From: an uncultured Curvibacter sp.
GTDB taxonomy: Bacteria; Pseudomonadota; Gammaproteobacteria; Burkholderiales; Burkholderiaceae_C
Reading direction: 5' to 3'
DNA length: 34,033 nucleotides
Assembly (NCBI GenBank): GCA_903902035.1
Contig: CAIUTG010000046.1
Location: 1 to 34,033, forward strand
Of the stretch, positions 10,029-20,025 are shown piece by piece. A program made the position numbers and the translations under genes. Within the stretch, counting starts at the first letter, position 1. Every line of letters starts with the position of its first letter. The notes below the pieces were generated by a model. It saw only the letters and a list, made by a program, of their open reading frames with translations. It did not search any database and was not told where the DNA came from.

Positions 10029-13000
10029 CCGAGCCAATTCCTGCTTTGACAGCCACTGCCTCCACCCTCGGGTCGGCCCAGGTCCCATCAATCAAGAACT
10101 CTTTGGTTGCCGCGGCCATGAAGGGGCGTCGAAAAATATACTGCGCCACAAAACTGCCCAAGCCAATCACCGGGTTGACTGCGGCCAACAACAGCGAAGC
10201 GGTCCCGGCGTTGATTTCGGGGATGACCACCACCGTCAGGTGCTGGGTTTCATGCGGAATGTCCACCTGTCCCTCCATCAGGACGGCCGCGTTGACGCCC
10301 CGCATTTGCAGATTGCGCGTGCTGGCCGTGCCCTGCTCAATCGCCACATCCCCGCGCAGGGTGTCAAAAGCAAAACCATCGCTGAACACATCCCGAAAGT
10401 CCAGGCTCAAACGCCGGGGAAGGGATTGCAAACTCAGCACACTGAGCAGTTTGGCCGAACCCAATTCGGTTTTCAGAAATTGGCCGTTTTCAACATTCAA
10501 TTTCAAATTGCCGCCCAAGCTCGCTTCGTCAAAACTCATGGGTGAGCCTTGCCAAAGCACATCGCCCTCCAACTTGCCATGGCCGGAGGCGATCTGACCT
10601 GCCAGCCCCAATCGCTCCAGCAATTTGCCGGCGTCCTTGATGTCCAACTTGAAGTTCAACTGGGTCTGGCGAATGCCCTTGCCCGGCAGCCACTGGCCAC
10701 TGGCCACGAAGCTGGCCTCGGGCACGGTCATGTTGAAACGATCAAGTCGCCACTCCCGCTCTGAACGGCCGTTGACCCGGTTCAGCGCCAAAACTTCCAC
10801 CCGCCCCAGCGCCAAGCCGCGCAGCTCGGTGTTGTCTACCACGATGTCCAAATCGGGCATGCTGACCGGTTGCTCGCTCAGCAAGGTTTCGACCTCGGTT
10901 TGTGTGCTCTTGGCCAGCTTCAAATGGGTCAAGCGCGCATAAATCCGGCCCTCCGGGTTGGTGTTGCCAGCGGCCCCGGAGGTTGGTCGGTATTCCACCG
11001 TACCCGCCAATTCTTTGGCTTCAATTTTGGCCCGCCACAAAGGCGATTTGTCGCTTTCAAGCGGTTCACGCTGGGCGCTCAACGTCAGGTTATTCAAAGT
11101 CCGCGATTGATACACCAAGACGGGTGTGACCAAACTGATTTGACTGGGCAGGTAAGCGGCCCAGTCATCCAATTTGACACCCTCGGCCCCTGGGGCGTTG
11201 CCCGTGCTGGCACTGCCCATGGGCAGGTCAAGCTGGCTCCAGCGGTCCAGGTTCAGCTGGGGCAGATTGATCCGCGCCATCACGCCCCTTTCATCGCCCC
11301 AAACATTGGTGACTGAAGTCTCTTTGCCCAGGTTGCCCAACAGCCAGCGACCATGCAACACCTTGGGCACGGCGCCGCTCAAATCACGCGTAAAGCTCAG
11401 CGCCAGCTGGTCTCCCCATTTGAGCTGCAAGCGGTCACGCAAATTCCCTGACTGAGCACCGGCTCGGTTGACATTCAAGCGGGTTTTGAACACGCGTCGC
11501 TCGACATGAACCGGCAGGGTGGTATTGGCCGCCTTGCCCAAAGGCTCGGGCAAATCCAACGCCAGCCCTTGCAGGCTGCTGTCAAATTGCCAACCCAATC
11601 CCCCCTCCGCCGGATTGAGCAACAAGGCATAGCTGCTGCCGCCGGTGGCATGGGCCAAGGCCTTGCTCATGCTTTTGAACTCGGGGGCTTGGCGCAAGCC
11701 TTCGGCGCTGAACTGCCCGTTCACGCGAAGCTGGCCCTGGGCTGGCCCGTTTTTGAAATTAAGCCCCCCCTCCAGCTTCACCTCACCGCCCAGGGCCTGG
11801 GCCTGCACATTGGCCAGGGACAGACTGGATTCGCTGAAAGCCAAAGTGCCACGGGCTTTGCTCAAACGAGGCACTTGCGACATCAGCTTCAACTCATTGC
11901 CCGCCAGAATCACCGAGCCTTGCACCTTGCTGCGGGCCATTTGTTCCAGGGGCAGTGTGAGTTTGAGGCGCAACTCGGCCGGGCCAATGGCCTGCGCTTC
12001 AGACAGGATTTGATCGGTCCAGTCGGCCACAGGGGACTTGGCCACCACCCGCAGCATCTCGTTCAGACTGCCTCTGACGGTGCTGCTGGCCGTTACCACC
12101 GGGTGGTCAAAGTCGGGCAGGCGCACCTCCACCGGCGCCGCCACCAAGGCCGCACTGGCTGGCACAGTGCCTCCTCCCGTCGGGCTCACCAACTTCGCCG
12201 AGTTGGCACGCACCAGCAAGCCCTGCCCCTGGAAATCCAGTTGCGCGTTGATTTGGCTCAACAACGGCCACGGCCCAACGGCAGGCCCTGTCAACGAGGC
12301 GGGCACCAGATTCATGGCGCCGTCTTTGACCTGGGCTTGCACTTTGAACAGACCGCCCCGGTTGTCCTTGAAGGGGAAGTCGTCCAGACGGCCTTGCAGC
12401 TGAAATTGCGCCTGGGTGATGCTGCCGGCCGACAGGCTGTCTTTCACATATTGGCGGGTGTCTGCTGGCAAGCTCTTGGGCAAATAGCGGGCCACTTGCC
12501 GCACCTCGCCACGGGACAAGCTGCCCTGCAAATTCAGCACCCCCGGCAGGCGCTGCGCCAAGGGCGCATCGGGCTTGCGGTCATCGGTGTGCCAGTCCAG
12601 TCGGGCCTGCCCTTTGAGGTCGGCATTGGCCAGCGTCAACTCGGGCACTTGCAGGCGGATTTTTTGCCCTTGTTCCTCAATCTGCCATTTGAGCAAAGCC
12701 TGCAGCTGGGTGATGGGAATCTGTGGCTCGTCAAAAAAATCGGGCAACGCCAACGCACCGGCGCTCAGGCTCAATCGGGCTTGCCCCTGGTTCTGGTTGG
12801 TGTCCAGAACAGCGTCCAGACCTTGCACGCCCGGCACCCCATTGGTGGCCTGCCAGGAGACCCCTTTGAGCTGGGCATTCAATTTGAACTCGGCAGGCAG
12901 CGGGTCGGCATCACCCAGCCAAGTCAGGTGCACCGATTCGAGCTGTCCTTTTGGAGAAAACGCTTGCACCTTCTCTTGCAGTTCGGGCGACACGGGCACC

Positions 13001-14184
13001 CGCATCAGCAAGGCGCTCAGAGCGGCCACATCGATTTGATCCGCACTCAACTCACCATGCGCCAACCCATGGAACGCGTCCGCATGGCTTGCCTGGCCCG
13101 CCTCCCAATGCAAGGCCACCCGCCCCCCAGGCCAACGCAAACCATCGGCCGACTCGAAGGTCAGCCCATTGGCATAGGCATCCACCCCGGCGCTGAGGCG
13201 TTGCCCGCCCAAGCGCCCCTGCAGCCATTTCAGGTCCATCACGGGCAAGTCTTCGCGCCACTTCACCTGCACCTGGGACATGGCCAAATCGACCACCCCA
13301 CCGCTGACCTGACCTTGGGCCAAATCGGCCCAGAAACGCAAAGCCCCGTGGCCTTGGGTCAGGTGACGACCCAAGTCCAAATAGGGACGCAAAGGCTGCA
13401 TATCGACCCGGTCGAAATTGGCATACACCGTGCCCTTCCAGTCTTGCCAATGGCCTCGGTGCGGGTCCAGCAAGGACTGCCGAAAATCACCCAGAATCGA
13501 AAAACGATCACCCCAACTGGTCGGCGGACTGACCTCGATACGCACACTGTGGCGAATGGGGGAGTTGCGGATCAGCAGATTGACCTGGTTAAACACCACA
13601 GGTGCCAGCGCTTGTTGTTCGTCGGTCCAAACCAAGGTGCCGTCGGCCACCGCCATGCGGGCCTGCGAGGCCAGCCAATCGGCCACGCGCTCATCGCTGT
13701 TGGTGGAGGCCACGCGCAGACCCGCAATTTCAATGTCCCCCGCCACCGTGCGGCGCACGTTCAAGGTGGGGGCAAACAAGGTAATGCGCTCAAAACCCAG
13801 GCGCAGCAAGGACCGGGGGGACAAGGTCAATTCGACCTGCGGCAGGCTCAAGGCCACCCGCCCCTCACGGTCCAGCAAGGTCACTTGGTTCAGATCAAAA
13901 GACGGCACCCAACCTGATTGACGCGCACTGAGCTGCCCAATGTGCACTGGCACGCCCAAGGCGCGGCTGGCGGCCGCCTCCAAATCGGGGCGAAAATCGG
14001 CGATGCGCGGCAAGATCAGCAAGTACAAAGCCGACCAGGCCAACACCAGCGTTGCCATCAAACCGACCAGCAACCAGCCAAGGCCCAGCACCAGCCGGCC
14101 TAGGAAAAAACGACAGCCCTGCAGTAAGCTGGCCGAAGCGGGCGCTTTTTTCTTCAAACAAGAGGTCAGGGACGAAAAATTCAA
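10006..14184 (-). CDS. yhdP: YhdP family (TIGR02099/AsmA-like) envelope protein
   Basis: 1392 aa with one N-terminal TM (LGWLLVGLMATLVLAWSALYLLILPRIADFRPDLEAAASRALGVPVHIGQL) and a C-terminal AsmA-like region (GHGKLEGDVLWQGSPMSFDEASLGGNLKLNVENGQFLK). Confidence 0.88.
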   Translation of the reverse strand: MNFSSLTSCLKKKAPASASLLQGCRFFLGRLVLGLGWLLVGLMATLVLAWSALYLLILPRIADFRPDLEAAASRALGVPVHIGQLSARQSGWVPSFDLNQVTLLDREGRVALSLPQVELTLSPRSLLRLGFERITLFAPTLNVRRTVAGDIEIAGLRVASTNSDERVADWLASQARMAVADGTLVWTDEQQALAPVVFNQVNLLIRNSPIRHSVRIEVSPPTSWGDRFSILGDFRQSLLDPHRGHWQDWKGTVYANFDRVDMQPLRPYLDLGRHLTQGHGALRFWADLAQGQVSGGVVDLAMSQVQVKWREDLPVMDLKWLQGRLGGQRLSAGVDAYANGLTFESADGLRWPGGRVALHWEAGQASHADAFHGLAHGELSADQIDVAALSALLMRVPVSPELQEKVQAFSPKGQLESVHLTWLGDADPLPAEFKLNAQLKGVSWQATNGVPGVQGLDAVLDTNQNQGQARLSLSAGALALPDFFDEPQIPITQLQALLKWQIEEQGQKIRLQVPELTLANADLKGQARLDWHTDDRKPDAPLAQRLPGVLNLQGSLSRGEVRQVARYLPKSLPADTRQYVKDSLSAGSITQAQFQLQGRLDDFPFKDNRGGLFKVQAQVKDGAMNLVPASLTGPAVGPWPLLSQINAQLDFQGQGLLVRANSAKLVSPTGGGTVPASAALVAAPVEVRLPDFDHPVVTASSTVRGSLNEMLRVVAKSPVADWTDQILSEAQAIGPAELRLKLTLPLEQMARSKVQGSVILAGNELKLMSQVPRLSKARGTLAFSESSLSLANVQAQALGGEVKLEGGLNFKNGPAQGQLRVNGQFSAEGLRQAPEFKSMSKALAHATGGSSYALLLNPAEGGLGWQFDSSLQGLALDLPEPLGKAANTTLPVHVERRVFKTRLNVNRAGAQSGNLRDRLQLKWGDQLALSFTRDLSGAVPKVLHGRWLLGNLGKETSVTNVWGDERGVMARINLPQLNLDRWSQLDLPMGSASTGNAPGAEGVKLDDWAAYLPSQISLVTPVLVYQSRTLNNLTLSAQREPLESDKSPLWRAKIEAKELAGTVEYRPTSGAAGNTNPEGRIYARLTHLKLAKSTQTEVETLLSEQPVSMPDLDIVVDNTELRGLALGRVEVLALNRVNGRSEREWRLDRFNMTVPEASFVASGQWLPGKGIRQTQLNFKLDIKDAGKLLERLGLAGQIASGHGKLEGDVLWQGSPMSFDEASLGGNLKLNVENGQFLKTELGSAKLLSVLSLQSLPRRLSLDFRDVFSDGFAFDTLRGDVAIEQGTASTRNLQMRGVNAAVLMEGQVDIPHETQHLTVVVIPEINAGTASLLLAAVNPVIGLGSFVAQYIFRRPFMAAATKEFLIDGTWADPRVEAVAVKAGIGSDETPAKN

Positions 14185-14230
14185 AGCGTTTTATTTCAAA
14201 GAAACACAAAAATCAACACCGGGGGGAATT

Positions 14231-17044
14231 ATGACGGTCAACCACATGCCAAGCCGCGATCGGGCCAGTTATTCCCGATTTTGGCAGCGTTTACAACGCC
14301 GTTACGCCGATTTGGCACCCTGCTTGCCAGCGGGCGAACTCAACCCAGCCAGCTTCAAAACCGCCTTGGCCGCTTTACAAACACAATGGCCTGCCTTGTC
14401 CGAGCTGGGTGCGGCCTTGCGGGTCTTGCGCCAGCTGGTGATGCTGCGCCTGATGGACGCCGACTGCGACCACGGCGCTTCACTGGAATTCGTCACCCTG
14501 AGCATGACCCGATTGGCTGAATTCGCCTTGGCCGAGGCCTGCGCCCAGGCCGAAAAGGAACTGGACGCGCTGCACGGCCCCCCTTGGGTACCCAGCGGAA
14601 CGGGTGAACCCACTGGCGGATCGGGCCAGCGGGCTCAAATCTGGATTGTGGGGATGGGCAAGCTGGGCGCGCGTGAATTGAATGTGTCCAGCGACATTGA
14701 CCTGGTCTATGTCTATGACCACGATGGGGAAACCCGGGGCCGCAGCGACGCCAGTCCCGCCTCCCAACACCTCAGCCGCATTACCCATCAGGAGTATTTT
14801 GCCCGCCTGGTCAAGCGGGTTTACCAACTGATCGGCGAGCCGACCGAACACGGCAGCGTGTTCCGGGTGGATTTGGCGCTCAGGCCGAACGGCAATTCGG
14901 GGCCAGCGGCGATCTCACTGAACGCGCTGGAAACCTATTTTCAACAACAGGGGCGCGAGTGGGAGCGCTTTGCCTGGCTGAAAAGCCGGGTCATCGTCCC
15001 CGCCACTTTGTCCGCCGACAGCGCCGCTGCCTTGCGCGGGGTGGTGCTGCCCTTTGTGTTCCGCCGTTATCTGGACTATGGGGTGTTCGAGGCCTTGCGC
15101 CGATTGCACCAACAAATTCGGGACCATGCCCTGCGCCGCAGCGTTGGCCAAGCCGATCGACTCAACGACATCAAACTCTCGCGCGGTGGCATCCGCGAAA
15201 TCGAGTTCACCGTGCAACTGCTGCAAGTGGTGCGCGGCGGGCAGTTCCCGGAGCTGCGTTGCCGCCCCACCCTGGAGGCTTTGGAACGCCTGGCCAAAGC
15301 CAATTTGATGCCTCAGGCCACGGCCCAGGCACTGGCCCAGGCCTACCGTTTTTTGCGTCGGCTCGAACACCGCATCCAATACCTGGATGACCAGCAAACC
15401 CATTTGCTCCCCACCCAGGCACAAGACCTGAGTTGGCTCGCCAACACCCTGGACCTGCCCGACACGCAGGCCCTGTTGGCCACTTTGGCGCAGCACCGCG
15501 ACACCGTGGCGCATGAATTCGAGGCCCTGCTGGGCACCCGCGCATCCGCGTCAATCAGCGGCGCCACCCCTGCCCTGGCGACCAGCGCTGCCACCCCCAA
15601 AGCGCCCAGTGAATGGGAAGAGCTGCGCCCCCAGCTGACCGAGGGCATGGCGCAGCGGGTGCAACTTTGGCAAAACCAAGGCCGCCTTCAGGCCCTGCGC
15701 GAAACGGCTCGCCTGCGCTTGTTCCAACTGCTGCAACGCACCGCCCAGTGGGTCCGACAAGGCGAGGTCCAAGCAGAGGCCGCCGACACTCTGGTGGACT
15801 GGCTGGAATCCTTGTTGCGCCGTGAAAGCTATCTGGCCTTGCTGTGGGAGCGTCCCGCCGTCCACACCCGACTCTTGCACCTGCTGGGTGCGGCGCGTTG
15901 GCCCGCGCGTTACCTGCTTAAACACCCGGGGGTGATCGATGAATTGGCCACCCAGACGATGCTGCAAGAGCGGTTCTCGGCCCCCGAGTTTGAAGGCGAA
16001 CTGGCCCGACGCCGAGCCTCCTTGCAAACCACCGGCGAAGACGACGAAGAGGCTTTGCTGAACTTGCTGCGCCGGGCCCACCACGCCGAGGTGTTCAGAA
16101 CCCTGGCCCGCGATGTCGGCGGCCACTTGAGCGTGGAGCAGGTGGCCGATGATTTGAGCGCTTTGGCGGACAGCGTGTTGCGGGTCGCCCTTGAGTGGTG
16201 CTGGCAGCGTTTGAAAAACCGGCATGAAACGCCCCAGGACCAGCCCCAAATTGGCATCATTGCTTATGGCAAATTGGGCGGCAAAGAACTGGGCTATGGC
16301 AGCGACCTGGATGTGGTGTTTGTCTTCGAGGACGAACACGAACGCGCACCCGAGGTTTACGCCGCCCTGGTGCGCAAACTCATCACCTGGCTGACCGCCA
16401 AAACAGGGGAAGGCGACCTGTATGAAATTGACACGGCCTTGCGCCCCAATGGCAATTCAGGCCTCTTGGTCAGTTCCATGGCGGCTTACAGCAATTACCA
16501 GCAACAACGGGGCTCCAACACCGCCTGGACCTGGGAACACCAAGCCATTACCCGCGCACGCTGTGCGGTGGGTAGTGCGGCCTTGAAACAAGGTTTTGAG
16601 GCGGTGCGTGAAGCCGTCATCACCGCCCCACGAGACCCACAAGCCTTGCGCGCTGAAATCATGCAAATGCGGGAGAAAGTGCGGCTGGCCCACCCGGTGC
16701 CACCCGACCAGTTTGACATCAAACACAGCCCCGGCGGCATGGTGGATGCCGAATTTGCCGTGCAATACCTGGTGCTAACCGGCGCTGCGCGTGAGCCCCT
16801 GCTGCGCGGCAATTGGGGCAACATCCAGTTGCTGGAAAACGCCGAAAAAATTGGCCTGCTGCCTGCCCCCCTGGGGGCCGATGCGGCCAAAGCCTATCGC
16901 CAACTGCGCGCCCGGCAACACCAGGCCCGTCTGAACGAAGCCCCGACCCACCTGCCTGCGCCCGAGGCAGGAACGGAACGCGACGCCATCCTGCGCCTGT
17001 GGCACCAGGTATTTGGAGATCAGGAGGCAGCCGGCGCCAACTGA
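14231..17044 (+). CDS. glnE: Bifunctional glutamine synthetase adenylyltransferase/adenylyl-removing enzyme
   Basis: Two nucleotidyltransferase modules: IVGMGKLGARELNVSSDIDLVYVYDHDGET and IIAYGKLGGKELGYGSDLDVVFVFEDEHE; start MTVNHMPSRDRASYSRFWQR. Confidence 0.96.
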   Translation: MTVNHMPSRDRASYSRFWQRLQRRYADLAPCLPAGELNPASFKTALAALQTQWPALSELGAALRVLRQLVMLRLMDADCDHGASLEFVTLSMTRLAEFALAEACAQAEKELDALHGPPWVPSGTGEPTGGSGQRAQIWIVGMGKLGARELNVSSDIDLVYVYDHDGETRGRSDASPASQHLSRITHQEYFARLVKRVYQLIGEPTEHGSVFRVDLALRPNGNSGPAAISLNALETYFQQQGREWERFAWLKSRVIVPATLSADSAAALRGVVLPFVFRRYLDYGVFEALRRLHQQIRDHALRRSVGQADRLNDIKLSRGGIREIEFTVQLLQVVRGGQFPELRCRPTLEALERLAKANLMPQATAQALAQAYRFLRRLEHRIQYLDDQQTHLLPTQAQDLSWLANTLDLPDTQALLATLAQHRDTVAHEFEALLGTRASASISGATPALATSAATPKAPSEWEELRPQLTEGMAQRVQLWQNQGRLQALRETARLRLFQLLQRTAQWVRQGEVQAEAADTLVDWLESLLRRESYLALLWERPAVHTRLLHLLGAARWPARYLLKHPGVIDELATQTMLQERFSAPEFEGELARRRASLQTTGEDDEEALLNLLRRAHHAEVFRTLARDVGGHLSVEQVADDLSALADSVLRVALEWCWQRLKNRHETPQDQPQIGIIAYGKLGGKELGYGSDLDVVFVFEDEHERAPEVYAALVRKLITWLTAKTGEGDLYEIDTALRPNGNSGLLVSSMAAYSNYQQQRGSNTAWTWEHQAITRARCAVGSAALKQGFEAVREAVITAPRDPQALRAEIMQMREKVRLAHPVPPDQFDIKHSPGGMVDAEFAVQYLVLTGAAREPLLRGNWGNIQLLENAEKIGLLPAPLGADAAKAYRQLRARQHQARLNEAPTHLPAPEAGTERDAILRLWHQVFGDQEAAGAN

Positions 17045-17871
17045 TTGAGTTCTTTGCGGTAACGGTTCAGTTCCTGCACGTTCTTGAAGCTTTGCTCCAG
17101 CAACAAGCTCATGTTGTGCAAGATGCGGTCCACCACCTTGGTTTCCCACACCGCATCAAAGTTGATTTGTTGGTCCAGCCACTTTTCCAACCAATCGGGG
17201 TTGGGCAAACGGCTTTGAATGGTGTCACGCGGAAACAACTGCTTGTTCACATGCAGGTTGGTGGGGTGCAGCGCCTGCGCCGTGCGGCGGGCACTGGCCA
17301 TCAACACACCCACTTTGGCAAAAGCCGATTTGGCTTCCAACCCAAAGTTGTTGATGGCGCGTTTCATGTAACGCAAATAAGCCCCGCCGTGACGGGCTTC
17401 GTCCTGGCTCAGGGTGGTGTAGATTTTTTGAATGACGGGCTCGGTGTGCCACTCGGCCGCACGTCGGTACCAATGGTTCAAACGGATTTCGCCGCAAAAA
17501 TGCAGCATCAAGGTTTCCAGCGCCGGGGCGGGATCGAACTCAAACCGAATGTCATGCAACTCCTGCTCCGTCGGCACCAATTCAGGTCGGAACCGCCGCA
17601 GGTACTCCATCAGCACGAGGGAGTGTTTTTGCTCTTCAAAAAACCAAATGGACATGAAGGCCGAAAAGTCGCTGTCACCCCGGTTGTCGCGCAAAAACAT
17701 TTCCGTGGCTGCCAAAGCGGCCCACTCCGTGATGGCGTTCATCTTGATGGTCATGGCCTGCTCATCGGTGAGCAAGCTGCCATCGAACTGGTCCCAGGGA
17801 ATGTCCTTGTCCATGTCCCAACGGACGGATTCGAGTTGCTTAAAAAGCTCGGGGTACAGCATGGCAGCCAT
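17020..17871 (-). CDS. Ferritin-like/acyl-ACP-desaturase-like di-iron protein, uncharacterised
   Basis: MAAMLYPELFKQLESVRWDMDKDIPWDQFDG...; ExxH motifs in WFFEEQKHSLVLMEYL and LSQDEARHGGAYLRYM plus Glu-containing helices TEWAALAATEMFLRD and MLHFCGEIRLNHWY. Confidence 0.75.
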   Translation of the reverse strand: MAAMLYPELFKQLESVRWDMDKDIPWDQFDGSLLTDEQAMTIKMNAITEWAALAATEMFLRDNRGDSDFSAFMSIWFFEEQKHSLVLMEYLRRFRPELVPTEQELHDIRFEFDPAPALETLMLHFCGEIRLNHWYRRAAEWHTEPVIQKIYTTLSQDEARHGGAYLRYMKRAINNFGLEAKSAFAKVGVLMASARRTAQALHPTNLHVNKQLFPRDTIQSRLPNPDWLEKWLDQQINFDAVWETKVVDRILHNMSLLLEQSFKNVQELNRYRKELNQLAPAAS

Positions 17872-17952
17872 GATCAGAAATGCCTCAAACAGGAAGGGAA
17901 ACCGTGTACGCCGAATTTTACGTCCTGGCGCCCACCCCAGCAAATCCAAGGG

Positions 17953-18576
17953 TCAAAGGTGTGGCAGGGTGTCGGCAAAACTAGGCCGTTGGGACAGTTT
18001 GTCCATCAACTGGCCCAAATTGGGATGGGCTGCGCGCCAATCCATTTCAGGAAAACGAAAGCTCAGCCAACCCAAGGCACAACCGACCGCCACATCGGCC
18101 AGACTGAAGTGAATGCCATTGCCGCTGCAATAGGCTTTGTCACCCAACCCTTCGGACAGGGCCTTCAGACTGGCGTCAATTTTGCCAATTTGCCGCTCCA
18201 TCCAGGCCGGGCTGCGTTGCTCGGGCGTGCGGCCTGGCCAGACCCGCTCCAAGCGCAAGAGCACCGCAGCGTCAAGCAACCCATCGGCCAACGCCTCCCA
18301 GGTTTTCACCTCGGCGCGCTCACGCCCATGCGCGGGAATCAACTTGCCCACCGGCGAGAGGGTGTCCAAATACTCAACGATCACGCGCGAATCAAACATG
18401 GCCTCGCCACCTTCAATCACCAAACAAGGCACTTTGCCCAGCGGATTGGATTCGCCAATGGTGGTGCCAGCCGCCCACACGTCTTCCAGAACATATTGAA
18501 AGTCCAGCTTTTTCTCAGCCATGACGATGCGAACCTTGCGAACATAGGGGCTGGTGTTGGCGCCAATGAGTTTCAT
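17953..18576 (-). CDS. Glutathione S-transferase family protein
   Basis: 207 aa; MKLIGANTSPYVRKVRIVMAEKKLDFQYVLEDVW...NPLGKVPCLVIEGGEAMFDSRVIVEYLD: thioredoxin-fold GST N-domain and alpha-helical C-domain. Confidence 0.93.
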   Translation of the reverse strand: MKLIGANTSPYVRKVRIVMAEKKLDFQYVLEDVWAAGTTIGESNPLGKVPCLVIEGGEAMFDSRVIVEYLDTLSPVGKLIPAHGRERAEVKTWEALADGLLDAAVLLRLERVWPGRTPEQRSPAWMERQIGKIDASLKALSEGLGDKAYCSGNGIHFSLADVAVGCALGWLSFRFPEMDWRAAHPNLGQLMDKLSQRPSFADTLPHL

Positions 18577-18635
18577 GATGTGAGCCAGAGGCCAAAATAA
18601 AAGGAGCCTGATTCTATCGACCCTACAATGTCATT

Positions 18636-20015
18636 ATGAATTTCTCGCCCATTTCTGCTCTTTCCCCCTTAGATGGCCGTTATGCCAACCGACTGGCCCC
18701 GCTGCGCCCCCTGGTCAGCGAATTGGGCTACATGCACCGCCGGGTGCAGGTTGAAATCGCCTGGTTCATCGCTTTGTCCGATGCCGGCTTTGCCGAATTC
18801 AAGCCCCTCTCACCCGGTGCACGCCAGTACCTGATGAGCCTGGTGAAACACTTCTCAGAAGCCGATGGTCAGGCCATCAAAGAAATTGAGAAAACCACCA
18901 ACCACGACGTGAAAGCGGTGGAGTACTGGATCAAGTCCAAATTCGAAGACCGGCCCGAGTTGATGGCCGCCGCCGAATTTGTGCACTTCGCTTGCACCAG
19001 CGAAGACATCAACAACACCAGCCATGCTTTGCAGATCAAGGCGGCGCGCGAGCAAGTCCTCTTGCCCGCCCTCGATGCCCTGATCGACAAGCTGCGCGAA
19101 ATGGCCCAAGCCTATGCCGCCGTGCCCATGCTCAGCCGCACCCACGGCCAAACCGCCAGCCCCACCACCGTGGGCAAAGAGGTCGCCAATGTGCTGGTGC
19201 GTCTCGCGACGGCCCGCGAAAAGATTGCCAAAGTCCAGCTGATGGGCAAGATGAATGGCGCGGTCGGCAACTTCAACGCCCACCTGTCGGCCTGGCCCGA
19301 GTTTGATTGGGAAGGCTTCAGCCGCCGGGTGATTGAGACGCCGGAGCCGCTGGGCCTGGGCCTGACCTTTCAGCCCTACAGCATCCAAATCGAGCCACAC
19401 GACTACATGGCCGAGTTCTTCGATGCGGTGGCGCGCGCCAACACCATCTTGATTGACTGGTCGCGCGACGTGTGGGGCTATGTGAGCCTGGGTTATTTCA
19501 AGCAGCGCCTGAAGGCCGGCGAAATTGGCTCGTCCACCATGCCGCACAAAGTCAACCCGATTGACTTCGAAAACGCCGAAGGCAATTTGGGCCTGGCCAA
19601 TGCCGTGTTGCGCCACCTGAGCGAGAAACTGCCCGTCAGCCGCTGGCAGCGCGACCTCACCGACAGCACCGTGCTGCGCAACATCGGCGTGGCCCTGGGC
19701 TATGCGGCGCTGGCCTACCACTCGCTGTCCGTGGGGCTGAACAAGCTGGAATTGAATGAAGAAAATTTGGCCGCCGACCTGGACGCTTCCTGGGAAGTGC
19801 TGGCCGAGCCGATTCAAACCGTGATGCGCCGTTTTGGCGTTCAAGGTGCCTATGAAAAACTCAAGGAAGTCACACGCGGCAAAACCGTGCGCGCTGAAGA
19901 CCTGCACGCCTTGATCCGTTCACTGGAAATTCCCCAGTCCGAAAAAGACCGCCTGCTGGCCATGACCCCAGGCAGTTACATCGGCAAAGCGGTCGAATTG
20001 GCGCGCCGCGCCTGA
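18636..20015 (+). CDS. purB: Adenylosuccinate lyase
   Basis: 459 aa; SALSPLDGRYANRLAPLRPLVSELGYMHRRVQVEIAWF..., catalytic-loop signature GSSTMPHKVNPIDFENAEGN. Confidence 0.97.
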   Translation: MNFSPISALSPLDGRYANRLAPLRPLVSELGYMHRRVQVEIAWFIALSDAGFAEFKPLSPGARQYLMSLVKHFSEADGQAIKEIEKTTNHDVKAVEYWIKSKFEDRPELMAAAEFVHFACTSEDINNTSHALQIKAAREQVLLPALDALIDKLREMAQAYAAVPMLSRTHGQTASPTTVGKEVANVLVRLATAREKIAKVQLMGKMNGAVGNFNAHLSAWPEFDWEGFSRRVIETPEPLGLGLTFQPYSIQIEPHDYMAEFFDAVARANTILIDWSRDVWGYVSLGYFKQRLKAGEIGSSTMPHKVNPIDFENAEGNLGLANAVLRHLSEKLPVSRWQRDLTDSTVLRNIGVALGYAALAYHSLSVGLNKLELNEENLAADLDASWEVLAEPIQTVMRRFGVQGAYEKLKEVTRGKTVRAEDLHALIRSLEIPQSEKDRLLAMTPGSYIGKAVELARRA

Positions 20016-20025
20016 TCGCCGCTGC

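Noticed and set aside
11506-13917. 803-aa plus-strand ORF opposite yhdP
   Set aside because: Low-complexity His/Gln/Arg-rich shadow ORF; the YhdP frame is the credible coding strand.
13940-14230. N-terminal extension of glnE in the ORF track
   Set aside because: The extension overlaps the yhdP 5' end antisense and is not GlnE-like; ATG at 14231 gives the expected N-terminus.
18855-19907. 350-aa minus-strand ORF opposite purB
   Set aside because: Shadow of purB codon structure; no domain recognised.
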